Positions 45,418 to 56,956 of a DNA stretch of 64,000 nucleotides are shown here, piece after piece. Position 1 is the stretch's first letter; every line of letters begins with the position of its first letter. Under the pieces are notes generated by a model. The model ran no database searches. It saw nothing but the letters and a program-made list of their open reading frames with translations, and was not told the DNA's origin. Source of the DNA: Thelonectria olida (lineage: Eukaryota > Ascomycota > Sordariomycetes > Hypocreales > Nectriaceae). The stretch covers positions 868,001-932,000 of the forward strand of contig JAGPYM010000016.1 in the NCBI GenBank assembly GCA_020736575.1, in the 5' to 3' direction. The translations under genes were made by a program, and so were the position numbers.

Positions 45418-46556
45418 CTAGATGTCAGACTTGGCAGTGAGTCCATCAATGCCCCAGTAGGGCTCAGCATCAAAAGTGGCGGCGTTGATTGCCTTCCAAG
45501 GACAGTTGAAGGCAGAGAAGAGGATCAGATCACCGAGGTTGTTGGAGAAGGCCTTCTTGATAGAAGTGAGGGCCTCGAGCTGTTGGTTGGAACCGGGGAC
45601 AGCTAGACCGTTGGAAAGACCCTTGTGAGGCCAGCCAGACTCGGTAACGACAACCTTCTTGCCACCAACGGCCGACTTGACGCTCTCGACAGTCTTCTTC
45701 AACCAAGCACCGGCCTGCTCAGCAGTGATGGTGCTGTCGAAGAAGGCGTGGGCATTGATGGCGCAGTAGTCGGAGGCTTCGCAGAGCTCGGGATGGGCAG
45801 TGACGGCAACAAAAGTGTCGACAGTAACGACAGGACCGTTGTAGCCGGCACCACGGAGGATGCTTCGGGCCTGCTTGACGGCAGCGATGACTTGGGCAGA
45901 GCTGGCAGCTCCGTTGTTGACAAGCTCGTTACCAACGCTGACGGTATCAACCATGCCCCAGTCACCGTCGATGCCGTCAACGATCTTCTGGGCCTCGTTG
46001 GCAACATCGTTGATGTTCCAGATGCCGAGGAAGAGCTTCTTGATCCCGCTCTTCTTAGCGGCGTCGTGAATGTTGGCAACCTGGTCGCAGTCGGTACCGT
46101 AGATTCGGATCAGACCGTACTTATCCTTGAGCTGCTCAAGATCCTCCTCGACCTGCTGGGGAGTTTTGCAGCCGTTATCGCCACGGTAGGGAGCGTAGGC
46201 AACGCCGGGAAGGGTGACAGCCTCGGAAACGGATTCAGAGTCATCGTCGTGAGTGCTCTGGGAGTTGGGCTTGGTGTTGCTAGTGGTGCTATAGGGAGCA
46301 GTGGCAGCGGGAGCGTTGACGATTTGAGTGATGGTAGTAACGCTGTAGAGAGTGGTTGTTGGAGGGCTGTGTTGTTAGTAGGTGGTTGGAGGATATGGGT
46401 TACGGTAAGAGGTCTCACTTCTGACGCTGGTGCATATCTGTAGAGGCAAGTCAGTGGTGAATCTTGGTGATGTATCATGTAAGACTTACGAGCAGGGATA
46501 GCAGCACCAACAGCAGCCAAGCTCAGAGCCGAGACGAAGGTCTTGAGAATCGCCAT
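45418..46556 (-). CDS. Secreted GH17 beta-1,3-glucanase / cell-wall glucan remodelling protein (Scw4/MP65 type)
   Basis: Three exons on the minus strand (46556-46490, 46437-46419, 46366-45418) encode 344 aa. A signal peptide (MAILKTFVSALSLAAVGAA) is followed by a 19-nt microexon that yields the segment HMHQRQ. A Thr/Ser/Pro linker precedes the GH17 barrel, which begins near GVAYAPYRGDNGCKTPQQ. The catalytic acid/base is Glu176 in VSVGNE and the nucleophile is Glu271 in VVTESGWP. There is no C-terminal hydrophobic GPI signal, so the enzyme is probably secreted or wall-associated. The family remodels beta-1,3-glucan, the product of FKS1 encoded about 5 kb to the right. Both introns have clear GT/AG ends. 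Retaining either intron breaks the frame. Confidence 0.9.
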
Positions 46557-48271
46557 GACGAACAATCGAACACACAGAAATATGTGTATATACGCGGGGT
46601 ATAGGGCTTATGGAACAAGTGCCAGTCTTTCTTTGCCGCTTCTCAAAGATTGTCGAGGTGGGAGTGAGATCCGCCTGCGGAGGAGAATCGCACAAAACAC
46701 ACACCAAAGGGAGAGAATGAATGCAGAGACGATGAGTGTCCCTCAGTAGGTAGAATGTGCCGATATCGTTTCCAAGGTAGAAAGCAAAAAGAACGAAGAA
46801 GTGAAGTGACGATAGGGCAACAAAAAGGGGAGAGGGCGAAGAGAAAAGAGAGGCAAAAGGATATAAACTGGGATATAGGGACTGTAGGGCTTCTTGGCGA
46901 AAGTGAAGAGAGAGAGAATGAAGAAGAAAAGAAGAAGAGGAGGAGGAGGAGGAGGAGGAGGGTAGAGGGTCTGGAGCAGGGGAGAGAAGGACTAAATACG
47001 AGCACCTAACGAGCTACATGATACCCCAGAGCAGACGGGAGGGATTAAAGGGAAGGGAAGGGAAGGCGCCTACCTCCCGTGGTAGCTACCTGCTACGGTT
47101 GGGCTTGGCCTTCCTTCCCTTTCGCTTGGTACCTGCCTACCTAGTCAATTACCTACTGCACTCATACGGATTCGTCCAAGAACTACATAGTACAAGGAAG
47201 GCGTAGCTAACTTGCATCTCCATCTCCTCTTGTCTCACACCTTAACAAAGTCACCCTCTCCTCGAGGAATGAAAACCTTTCCGTCCTCCCTTCGAGACCT
47301 CCCTTGACCCTCGTCCCCATCGTGGGTGGATTGTGTGGCTTGCCCAGACGTCCCGCAACCAAACCTTGGCGCGTAAAAGGAATGCCGCCTTTTTTGGGCC
47401 TTTGGAAGACGAGACAAAACAAGGCGTCGTTATTGTTGTCGGGTGAGTCTAATAAGACAAGGCAACAAAAGAGAAAACAAGGGATCCTCATCTGCTTTGT
47501 GGTTGCTCTTTGTAACCCGCCTTGGCTCATTTCCCCTTCCATATCTCAGCCCGTCACCACCGGCATCAGATGTCAGCTTCGTTGTCGTTTCTTTTCGTCG
47601 TCGACTTGGCAGGACGCCTCGGTCAGCAGCCATCTTGGCAAGGGAGCACACACCAACCAAAGCAGCCCCGTCCCTTTCTTCCGTCGTATCCCAAGATGAA
47701 TGGAGAAAGGTCCAGGGGAAAAAACTGCAAGGTGGGGGGGGGGGGACGACAAGGGGCCAAGTGCCTGTCAGCCAGTGCAAGCCACAAGGTGACAAGCGAT
47801 GAGCTGTCCTTGCTTTTGCATTCAAACTATTGAACGTCTCCCTCCAAATGCCTCATCCGGTTCCGTCATGTCGGTGTATTCGTGCGTTACTAGGGCGGCT
47901 TGTCTCTCCTCGGTGCCTGACTCTCTAAGCTGTTCCCGACTTAGCCTGAATGCATCGTCCGAAGTTCCATCGTCCACGTAGCATCATCCAACGCGGCTCT
48001 TGCATCTCGAACCAGGCGCCTTGTTTCGACGCTAAAACCGTCTGGCCCCGTTCGTCCCGAGTCCCCGAGAGCTTAATGCACACGTCGATAAACCCAGCTC
48101 TTATCCGTACCGCCCATGGCAAACTCAACGCAATTCTCCAACTGTATTGACCGGTTCAATTCCATCTATTAATCATTAATTAGCTTTCCTAGCTACTATG
48201 TAAGACCCCCCCCCCATTATACACATAAAACACCGCCCGTTATGTACTGCCTGCCTCTAAACCTTCATCCT
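46557..48271. promoter_or_regulatory. GH17 upstream region and LCB1 3' side
   Basis: 1.7 kb between the GH17 start and the LCB1 stop, both genes on the minus strand. It holds an AGG trinucleotide tract (46936-46962), CTACCT-family words (47071-47155), a G12 run (47734-47745) and a C10 run (48206-48215). No gene is supported. Confidence 0.6.
46936..46962 (+). repeat. AGG microsatellite
   Basis: About nine tandem AGG units inside a longer purine-rich block (about 46770-46990) upstream of the GH17 gene. On the GH17 sense strand it reads as CCT repeats. Confidence 0.8.
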
Positions 48272-49973
48272 CTATATCGCCTTGTTGCTCGTCTTGCGTG
48301 TCATCACCTTGGTAATTGCGTGGCGGATTGTCACACCCGCCTTTTCAATATCCTTCTTGGACAGGGCCGACGTGATGCACACCCGAAGAGATGGTTGCGC
48401 GAACCACGCGCCGTCCTTGGGCTTAATCGCGTGCGCAAATGGCCGTGTCTTGGTTCGCGTAATCATGACACCATTGGCGAGAGCCTGTGACAATCCCACA
48501 TGTTAGCCGTCATACCATACCCTACTAAGCATCTCGTAATCAACCTACCTCTTCAACGCAGTCCAACAGGATCCGCTCTTGGTCCTCTAGCTCCAGCTTG
48601 CGCGCCTTGACCACCTCGGGCTTGAGCACCAGGAGCATTACGGGGTTCTCGGCAGAGCTGGGGCACATAACCCAATCGCTGCGAGGATCAAGCTGGGCCC
48701 TCATAGCCTTGATGTTCTCGCGGCACTGCATCAGGATATCAGGGTTAGACTGGAGCAGGTTCAGCGTCTCGCTGGCAGTGACAGCGCACATGGCCGGCAG
48801 AGCAGCAGAGAACGTGTATGAAGACGACGTGATGCGCTGATGCTCGACAACATCCTTGGGGCCAGCACAGAAACCACCACCGGCGCAGAGAGGACCAGCA
48901 AGAGATCCAATAATCATGTCAACAGCTTGGGGGTCGACGTTCTGGGCCTCAGTAACACCTCGACCAGTGCGTCCGAGAACTCCAAAAGACCAGGTCTCAT
49001 CAAGGATAACACGGAACTTGTACTTTTCCTTCAGCTCAACCAGTCGGGGCAAGTCCGTCTCGTCGCCAGTAAGCTCGAACAGACCCTCGGTAACAACAAA
49101 ACGACGAGTCAGTTTCTTGCTCTTGGCTTGCTCCTTGACAACCGCCTGCATCACTCGCTCGAGATCGTCCATATCGCAGTGACTGAACCATCGAATGTTG
49201 CTGCGAGAAACTTCAAGTCCCTTACGAATTGAAAAGTTGACATCCCTATCGGCAATGATGACGTCGCCACGCTTGCAGAAGGATGGAATGACACTTGAGA
49301 TGGTAGAAAAGGCCTGTGCGTAGACGATGCAGCCCTCAGTGCCCAGATATGAAGCGATATCAGCTTCGGTCTTCATGTGGACGTCCTGGGTACCGTAGAA
49401 CTGGGGTGGGCCACAAGGACCGACACCATAGGTACGCAGGACCTGGATGGCCTTGTCCTTGATTTGCTCGTTGCCGTTGAAGTTGTAAAAGTTGAAGGAA
49501 GCGAGGTTGGTAACGGTGCGGCCGTTGGCAAGTTTCGTCTTGGGTCCAGTAGGTCTATCGGCAAGCGGAGTTAGCAATTGGTCGCCTATAGATGCTATTC
49601 GCAAAACACGGCTGATGAAAGAAGATGGAGAGCAAACTCACCCAACCAAGACGGGAAGACGTTCACTTTCAGCCATCTCAAGCGGCGTCTGCTCCGCAAC
49701 AAGAGGCTCCGGCTGCCACTCGTCAATCAGCTCCTCGATTTCGTCTTCGCGCAGCTTGACGTAGTTTTGCTTGTGGGTCGAGTAGGAAGGCGACATGAGG
49801 TATCGGATAAAGAACAACAGCAGCACCAGTTCGATGGCGGACCGCACGGGATCATTCTGGTAGCTGGACTGGATGTATCGGGTGACGACGGCCGAGCCAG
49901 GCACCTTTTGGAAGTTCAATAGGGCCTTGTCGAGAAGTTCGCCCAGACGGGCTTGGAGGGCATCGACTTCCAT
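48272..49973 (-). CDS. LCB1: Serine palmitoyltransferase subunit LCB1
   Basis: Three exons on the minus strand (49973-49642, 49554-48549, 48484-48272) encode 516 aa. A membrane segment lies near residues 45-62 (AIELVLLLFFIRYLM). The aminotransferase-fold domain follows, including LASFNFYNFNGNEQIKD, GVGPCGPPQFYGTQDVH, RVILDETWSFGVLGRTGRG and GSLAGPLCAGGGFCAG. The PLP-binding lysine found in LCB2 is absent from this last loop, as expected for the non-catalytic LCB1 partner. Cys158 in GPCGPPQFYG corresponds to the conserved Cys mutated in human SPTLC1 neuropathy (family knowledge). LCB1/LCB2 makes 3-ketodihydrosphingosine from serine and palmitoyl-CoA in the ER. The gene lies downstream of FKS1 in the same orientation. 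Confidence 0.95.
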
Positions 49974-51005
49974 CTTGTTCGTGGCGTGTCGTCGTCAATG
50001 TAGATGTGGTCGAGTCTCGTCGTCCAGCGTTGGAGGCGGCCGATCGGTCGTTTTCGATTAACTTTTAAACAGGTAAACAGCGGTTCCTCTCCTCAGCACT
50101 CACAAACAGATGCCTCTGTTTGCGTTCGTGTCCCAAGAATCACAGCCCAAAAACCGTCGATGTTGATGCTGCGGTGATGGATGATGAATGGCCGATGATC
50201 CTCCTCATCCAAAAAGAAGGGGGGGCTCCCACTGACAGATTAATTGACCAAATTCAAGCCTCTGATAGGCCCAGATTCGCGCTTGGAAGGCGCCTCCACA
50301 GCGCTGAGACTCTGGGACTTGACAGCATTCCTTAGTGGGTCTTGGATCCCTGGACCACTGAAAACTCCGTTGGGCTCTGGGTTGGCGGCCTCATTACAAA
50401 GGGATTCACCCCGTAGGACCCCTGTAATGGTATCTGCCTACCTACGAACCGGATGTTTCGGGATCATGGATCTGCGATGACTTGGCATGTGAATGAATGT
50501 TAGGCCTACGTTACTGCTACTGAATACAAATTGAGGTCAGAATGGTCTATTGTCAAGCAGAAAACAAACAGAAATCATTTCCCTATCCGTCTAAAAAGCT
50601 ACTATGTTTCTCATTGTACACATTAAAATGGGTGATAAAAACGCAAGATGAGGCGCCTTTCTTACTCTCCCAACGGGCTGATTGTGTGTTTCTTTCCTTC
50701 CATTTCCCGTCCAGCGCAGCCAGTGTCTGGACTCTTCCCTCCTGTATAACTGTCGCCCTTCCTCGCTTAAGACAATCCCAATATCTCAATTTCTTGTCTT
50801 GTGAACCCCCAAACACTGAAAGAAAATAGGGCAACACGAATCTCTCTCATTTACCTGTGTGCGCGCGTATGTGCGTGGACATGAAAGACCAGCAAAAAAA
50901 ACATGCTCAAGAAACACCCCATCAGAAAATGTAAGGCAAAGCAACTGCATTTGTCTGGCGGCCACTTCTGCTCTGCAACAGCGTCTATATTACATGCTTC
51001 TTACT
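49974..51005. promoter_or_regulatory. LCB1 promoter and FKS1 3' region
   Basis: About 1 kb between the LCB1 start and the FKS1 stop. CT-rich sequence, a CCTACCTACG word near 50446 and AT-rich sequence towards FKS1 are present; no gene is supported. Confidence 0.65.
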
Positions 51006-54000
51006 TTAAAACAGCTTGATCTTGCCAGTGGAGCCACTCGACGACGATGCAGACGACTGTGAGAGACCAGCGCCAGTATAGTCAGCCATGCCAGTACCAG
51101 TCTGCGACGATGCATTGGTGTTGTCGTTCTTCAGGTCATTGGGCTGCATCAGGCGGAAGCCGGCAATGTTGGACAGCGAGCTCGTCAACGAGGACGGAAT
51201 CATATCTCCTGCCACAGCAGGACCCACGATGAGCGCAATGAACAAGACCAGGAGCGTAAAGTACAGAATCGAGTAGCGAATCACACGTCTGCGTCGGAGC
51301 TTGGACTGCTTCAGCGAGTAGATGGGTGGGCGGATTTGTCGGCTGTAGGACAACGAGTTAGCTTTACGTCGTCTTCGGGATTATCCTGTTGTTAATGTTA
51401 CGTACCTTGGTCGAAGCCAGAAAAGCATCATAGAATGCAACTTGTCAACCTGGGGAATGAGGAGCACCGGCACCATCATAAACAGAAGCCAGTGGCCAAG
51501 CACAAAGTCCGCCGCAAACATCGTCAACTCAGTGATCTTGCACAGGAACTCTCGGGCAGGCTGAGAGACAGAGTGCCATCCCATAGAGTACCACTTGCCA
51601 GTCCAGAAGGCAATGTTAGATGTGTCCGACTTGAACTCTCGAGTGAGAGCCAGAGACACAACCAGCTTGACGAAGAATCTCTGCAGTGCACAGACGGCAA
51701 TCATGCCTGATAAGGTTCGAGTGAAGTTGAAGCCCTCAAGCAGGAACATGCCCTCAAACGAGACCAAAAGGAATATGACGGCAACAGCGTGCGCAATAGC
51801 GGCCAAAACACTACCAAACTTCTTGCAGCACATGCTGAGGATAGGTCCCATACAACAAGCCATACCAAACATGGCGGCTAGGACACCGGCATTGACAGCG
51901 ATGGGGGCAAAGGCGATGACAAGGAGTCGAATGAGCGAGTCAGTTGGCGCAACGGTCTCACCCTTGTTGTTGGCCTTATTGACACCAGTCTGGGCGTTGA
52001 TGAACAGGTAGGGAATAGTCGTCACGGCAGCAAACAGCAGAGGAGCCAGGATCTCGCCGAAGAAGATGTTGGCAATGGCCGCACGAGGAACATCGGCGGA
52101 CATCTTTGCAGATGGGTCACCGAGAGTCTTTCGCTTGTAACCAGTGATTCGGGTTCGGGAGAGACGGCAGTAAGAGATCCATGACGATGCATGGCTTCGC
52201 GAGTTACCACGAGACAACCATCGCAAGTAGTCGCGGTAGTCAATAAAGAAATCGTTCCAGGCGAACATGTGAGGGTTGTAAATGAAGGGTGAGATAGTCA
52301 AGGCAAGAAGAGTGATCCAGAAGTAGGTCAGAGCAGCTTGCCAAACAGTCAGGGTCGCGAAGAGAAGCAGCAATAGGACACGGGCACCGAAATAAATAGC
52401 TGGGCCAGCGAATCGCGAGTAAAGAACACCGTAGGGAATGCGAGCTGTAGCGAAACCACGACCAGTACCGATATAGCGGGCGCCACCAAAGGAAAGATCC
52501 TGGGTGACGGAGTTGGCGTAGATCTGACAGACGAAAACCTCGAAGAACAGCGATAGTGAGCCAAACTGCTTGGCGAGACGCAGAGCAGCCCGCCACACGC
52601 CACGCTCCATCAGTTCCTGAGCAACCAGGGGGACGAAGGACAGGAACATGACGAAGAAGATAGACAGAATACAACGGTAGACCCAATCCATGAGCGCGGG
52701 AGTGTTGGCGCATCCAGTAGGGAACAAGGGGTCGGTAATAGGAACGTCGGTGTTGTATTTGCAGGGAATCGTCTCGTGGCGCAAGGCTCCAATGTTCACC
52801 AGCGTAATCATGAACATCTGGATTGACAACATGATGAACATGTTGTTAATGTGGAAACCGGGATGAGCGTAGTAGAAAGACAAGAAACGATCCAGGGGAA
52901 GCTGGGTGCCGAGGTAGTAGTACTCGCGAGACAACATCTGTTCACCCATACCGGTACCGATCTTGGTGGTGAAGTTGAGAATAGAGCCAAAACCAAGATC
53001 ACGACCCTTACCGCACTGGAAGTACTCGCAGTGCTTGATGCGGCCACCTCGGAGGAGAGCGTTCATACCAGCGTAAATATCTTCGTTCAAGTGTAGACCC
53101 TTCTGAGCCTTAGAGACACCACCACGAGTGTTCATGAAGATACCGTTGAGGAAATCAGGATGTCCGTAATGCAGCTTGCCGCCAATCTGGGCCAGTGTAC
53201 GAGCGAAGAGAGTACCGAATGTCTGTTCCTTTCCGGCGGCGATATCACCCAAAATGCCAATGTTCTCGGAGAAAATGTACTCGCGCGCACCGAGGATAGC
53301 GACGGGGTTAGTAGCCTCGCTCTTCACACCAGGGGTGTAAGGAGAGACATTGTCGGCCTTCATCTCCTCGAACTCGGCGAGAACACTTCGGATCTTGAGA
53401 CACTCTTCGAGATAGTTGTCCTGGTTGGCGTCGATGAGCTGGATGTACTCGCCACGGTAGAAGATGATCGAGTGGTTCTGGTTGTCCGACTTTCCGTCAC
53501 CAAGAATGGGATTACCAGAGAGCTGGATTCTAAACTTGGGTCGTCGCATACCGTTCTCCATAATCTCAGAGTGGCCGTCGATCAGGGCAGAGTACAAGCG
53601 TGGCTCCTCACCCTCGGTGACCGGGGGCTCTTCATCCAGGTAGGCAATCTGTAGGTCCGGGTAGGCACGGAGCAAGAACTCGGCGTTTTCCATCTCTTCC
53701 TTCTTGAACTTAGCGAATCGCTGCATGGAAACAACAATCTTGAACTTGCGACGGGCCATACGCTCCAGCTCTCGCTCCAGCTTGTCAGAATTGCCACCAA
53801 ACATCTGAACGACCTCGGGGTTCTCAACACGGTACAGAAGCTTGATGGCTCGACTGTAGTTCATGAAGCCGGAGATGGTGCGATACAGGGTCTGGAAACG
53901 AAGAGAAGCCCAGATACGGGTTCGAAGGGTGTACTCGGGAGCAGAAGACTTGAAACCAATGCAGTAGAAGGGAAGATCGTCAATCTTAGTCTTGACAGTG

Positions 54001-56956
54001 TCCTTTTCGTTCTTATCGGCTTCACCGTTATATTGCGAGGTCTCATCGGCAAGAATCTTGGTATCCTTGACGAAGCAGTCCCACTCATGGGGGTGAAGCT
54101 GCTTGAGGTATTCCAAGAGGGTGACGCGAGAATAAGGCTCGTCCTCACGAATAATTTCACGCAGAGAAAGAAGAATCTTCTCACCGTAGTGAGGGATCAT
54201 GACGGTGAAAGTAGGCATGTTGTCGACAGGGAGCGGCTCAGGAATAGGAGTCGAAAGCGACTGAGCGAAGAAGGAGATTCGACGCTCAGCCTCGCTGTAG
54301 CTGGGGAAGAATTCGGTCTTGAACGAGTGATCTTCCTGTGAGACGAAAAAGGTGGGAGCACGCAGCGTTCGCTTGCCCTCTTGCTCCGAGGGAACCTGGT
54401 GGTACAGGAGCTTCTGGACGTGATCAATGGCAAGAAGATGCTCGCGGTACATAGAGATGACAACGGCGTTCCAAATCTGGGAAATAAGGACCTTGGGTTT
54501 ATATTTGATTTCCATGTCGGTAGTGGCGAGAACCTTAGAGTAGATACGCTTGGGCAAGCGAGCAAAAATGTTTCTCCAAGGAGTCCAGATCGAGGAACCG
54601 ATGTAGAAGGATCGCGCAACCGAGAAAACTGTGTTGAGCAGAACGTACCACAGGTAGGTGTCGAGGAAGAAGAAGATGACATCGGTGAAGAACATGAGGA
54701 TGAGAATGACGGTTGGCTGATAGCGGCATAGAGTGTTACCGCCAAGCAACTTATCTCCGAGACAGCTTGACACATTCATGATGTACAGATACCTAATAGG
54801 GTCACGGAAGGACAAAATCAAGAAGGCGTAAGAGACACCCATCTTGATGCCGAAGACAACAACCCAGAGGCCGTAGGACATGAACATGTCGTTGCCCTTC
54901 AGCCTTGGGTAGCTGGCGGTGAATGTTTGACTGGCCACATATTGTCTCGAGTTGGTTGCCAGATAGCTACCAAAGAGGCCACCCAAAGGCATAATCGAGA
55001 AAAAGATGAAGGTAATGATGGCAACAACCAGGTGAACAATGCCGAGAATCAGGTCGACCGAGTCAGGGCCAGGAATCATGAAGATCTTGACACCAGGACC
55101 GACATTGATAGCGAAGATAACAATCAGGAAAAGGAGCCTCTTGGTCAAGTGCTGAGCACCTGCCCACCGTCGTGGGACGTAAGCCCACTCGGCCAAGGTC
55201 GCAATGATCTGAATGAGGGAGGCAATACCTCCACCGAAACCGACAGCAGAAAGACTCTTTGCCTTCGAGGGAGATTGATTGACCTGTTGCTCGTATTTGG
55301 GACCGACGAGAATAGTGGGAGAGTTGTGGGCGACATAGAACCAGAACATGGTCAAGTGAATGATCCAAATACGGTTGAAGTTGACCAGAAGATGCATCCA
55401 TGAACGAGACTCCTTGTACGTCTTGAAAAAGCATTTCTTCCAGTTGATATCCTGGAATTTAAGATAACGCTCCGCATGGGGAACATCGGTCAGCTTGCTC
55501 TTATCTTGGAGAACGATGCGATTGATTCCTTCGGGATACCAGAAGAGCTGGTTGCAATCGTCATAACCAACGATGTGCTTGTGATCACGCTCTCGGCGAA
55601 CGTAAACACCGTCCACAATCTCGTAACCCTGGTCTCGCAGGTACTGATAAAGAGGCGTGATGACGTTGTTTAGGTAAGTGAACTCGTCAACCGGCTCAAC
55701 GAGCGCCTGGCAAGCAGGAGAGTTGAGGTAGTCATCGGCGCACTTGAAAATGAAGCACAGACACTCAGGCATGAATCGGACCTGGTTGGCTTCACCCCAG
55801 CAGAGGAGATAAAGGGCAACCTGGCGGACGCGGTCGTGCTGAGACATGCGGTTCATGCGAGTCTTCCAGCGGTACTCCGCAGCTTCGAGACTCTCGTCGC
55901 CCTCAAGATCCTGAAGTGTCTCTGCCTCGTTATTGTCCGCGTTCTTCTTGTCCTTCTTCTTTCCCTTCTTCCGCTTCACACCCTTGCCCTTCATGTTGGC
56001 GAAACCGACAGCATCATCCAGGTCCAGATGGGCAGCGAAGTACCACTTGCGGTAGTTGGCGTTATCGCCTCCAATGTAATCGGCATGAAGCGACAAGAGA
56101 GCCTGGTTGGGCGTCATACGAGAAGCTCGGGAATCGAGGAGAACCATGAAATGATCGTACATGTTGCGCATGCTATCGCGTTGGAAACCGAACTTGGCCG
56201 TCAGATCAAGAAAAATATCCTCGATTTCCTCCTTGGACAAGGGAATTTGGGCGTCGGAAGTCCAGGCTGGGTAGGGTTCGCGAGAGCGCTGGCCGGCAGG
56301 AAGAACGTTGCCATAATCCATGCCATAGTTTGGGGTCGAAGCTCCCGAAGATCGGTTTCCACCGTATGAGATCTGAGATGAAGGAGGGCGGTACCCACGA
56401 CCACCCTGTCCCTCTGCATAACTGTTGTATTGCTCATCGCCACGGCCGTAGTAGTCCATCTCGGCAGCGCGAGCCATGTCGGACCTCATGGTGAAGTCGC
56501 TGAAGGTCTCGGAGTCCTCTTCGGAACCATGACGCTGGTTCTGGCCGTTGTATCCCTGGTTGTAATCCTGGTCGTAGTAGCCGCCGCCGCCGCCGTTAGC
56601 ATTGTTGCCATGGCCGTTGTAGTAATCGTCCTGGTATTGATCGTGACCATCGTAGTAGCCGCCGTCCTGCTGATACGGATTGTTTTGCTCGGCGTTGTAA
56701 TAGCCACTGGAGACAAGGCGCGTTAGTATATTGCCCGAGGAAAGTCAGTTCAGGAGGGTCAAGCTCACGATTCATCATAGTAGCCATCGTTGGGGTGAGA
56801 GCCTCCACGGTTATTATCGTAGCCCTGGTCGTAATACTGGTCGTCCTGGTAGTAGGAATCAGTGTTTCCACCTTGGGCATGGCCCTGGCCTTGCCCCTGA
56901 TGGCCGTAGCCATCGTCGTAGCGGTCCTGTTGACCACCACCTGGATATCCCGACAT
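51006..56956 (-). CDS. FKS1: 1,3-beta-D-glucan synthase catalytic subunit FKS1
   Basis: Three exons on the minus strand (56956-56769, 56706-51406, 51342-51006) encode 1,941 aa, the usual fungal size. The N-terminus is a disordered Tyr/Gly/Gln/Asp-rich tail. The cytosolic Fks1 domain, the first membrane block, the large GT48 catalytic loop and the second membrane block follow. The hot-spot 1 segment is FLILSFRDP (residues 691-699), the hot-spot 2 segment is DWVYRCIL (1403-1410), and the third-site segment FFLDTYLWY is intact. The GT48 domain includes [25 protein letters not shown] sequence near 53080-53130. FKS1 polymerises beta-1,3-glucan from UDP-glucose at the plasma membrane under Rho1 control. 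It probably acts with the GH17 enzyme and SKT5-dependent chitin synthesis in the wall. The last exon adds a basic and transmembrane tail ending GSTGKIKLF. Confidence 0.97.

Noticed and set aside
45625..46443. 272-codon plus-strand ORF over the GH17 gene
   Set aside because: It is a shadow of the GH17 exon. The sense strand carries the catalytic motifs and splice sites; the plus frame is only Val/Gly/Asp-rich.
47734..48215. G12 and C10 runs as possible assembly joins
   Set aside because: Flanking sequence is unremarkable on both sides. Homopolymers of this size occur elsewhere in the window (A24 at 37255), so there is no evidence of misjoining.
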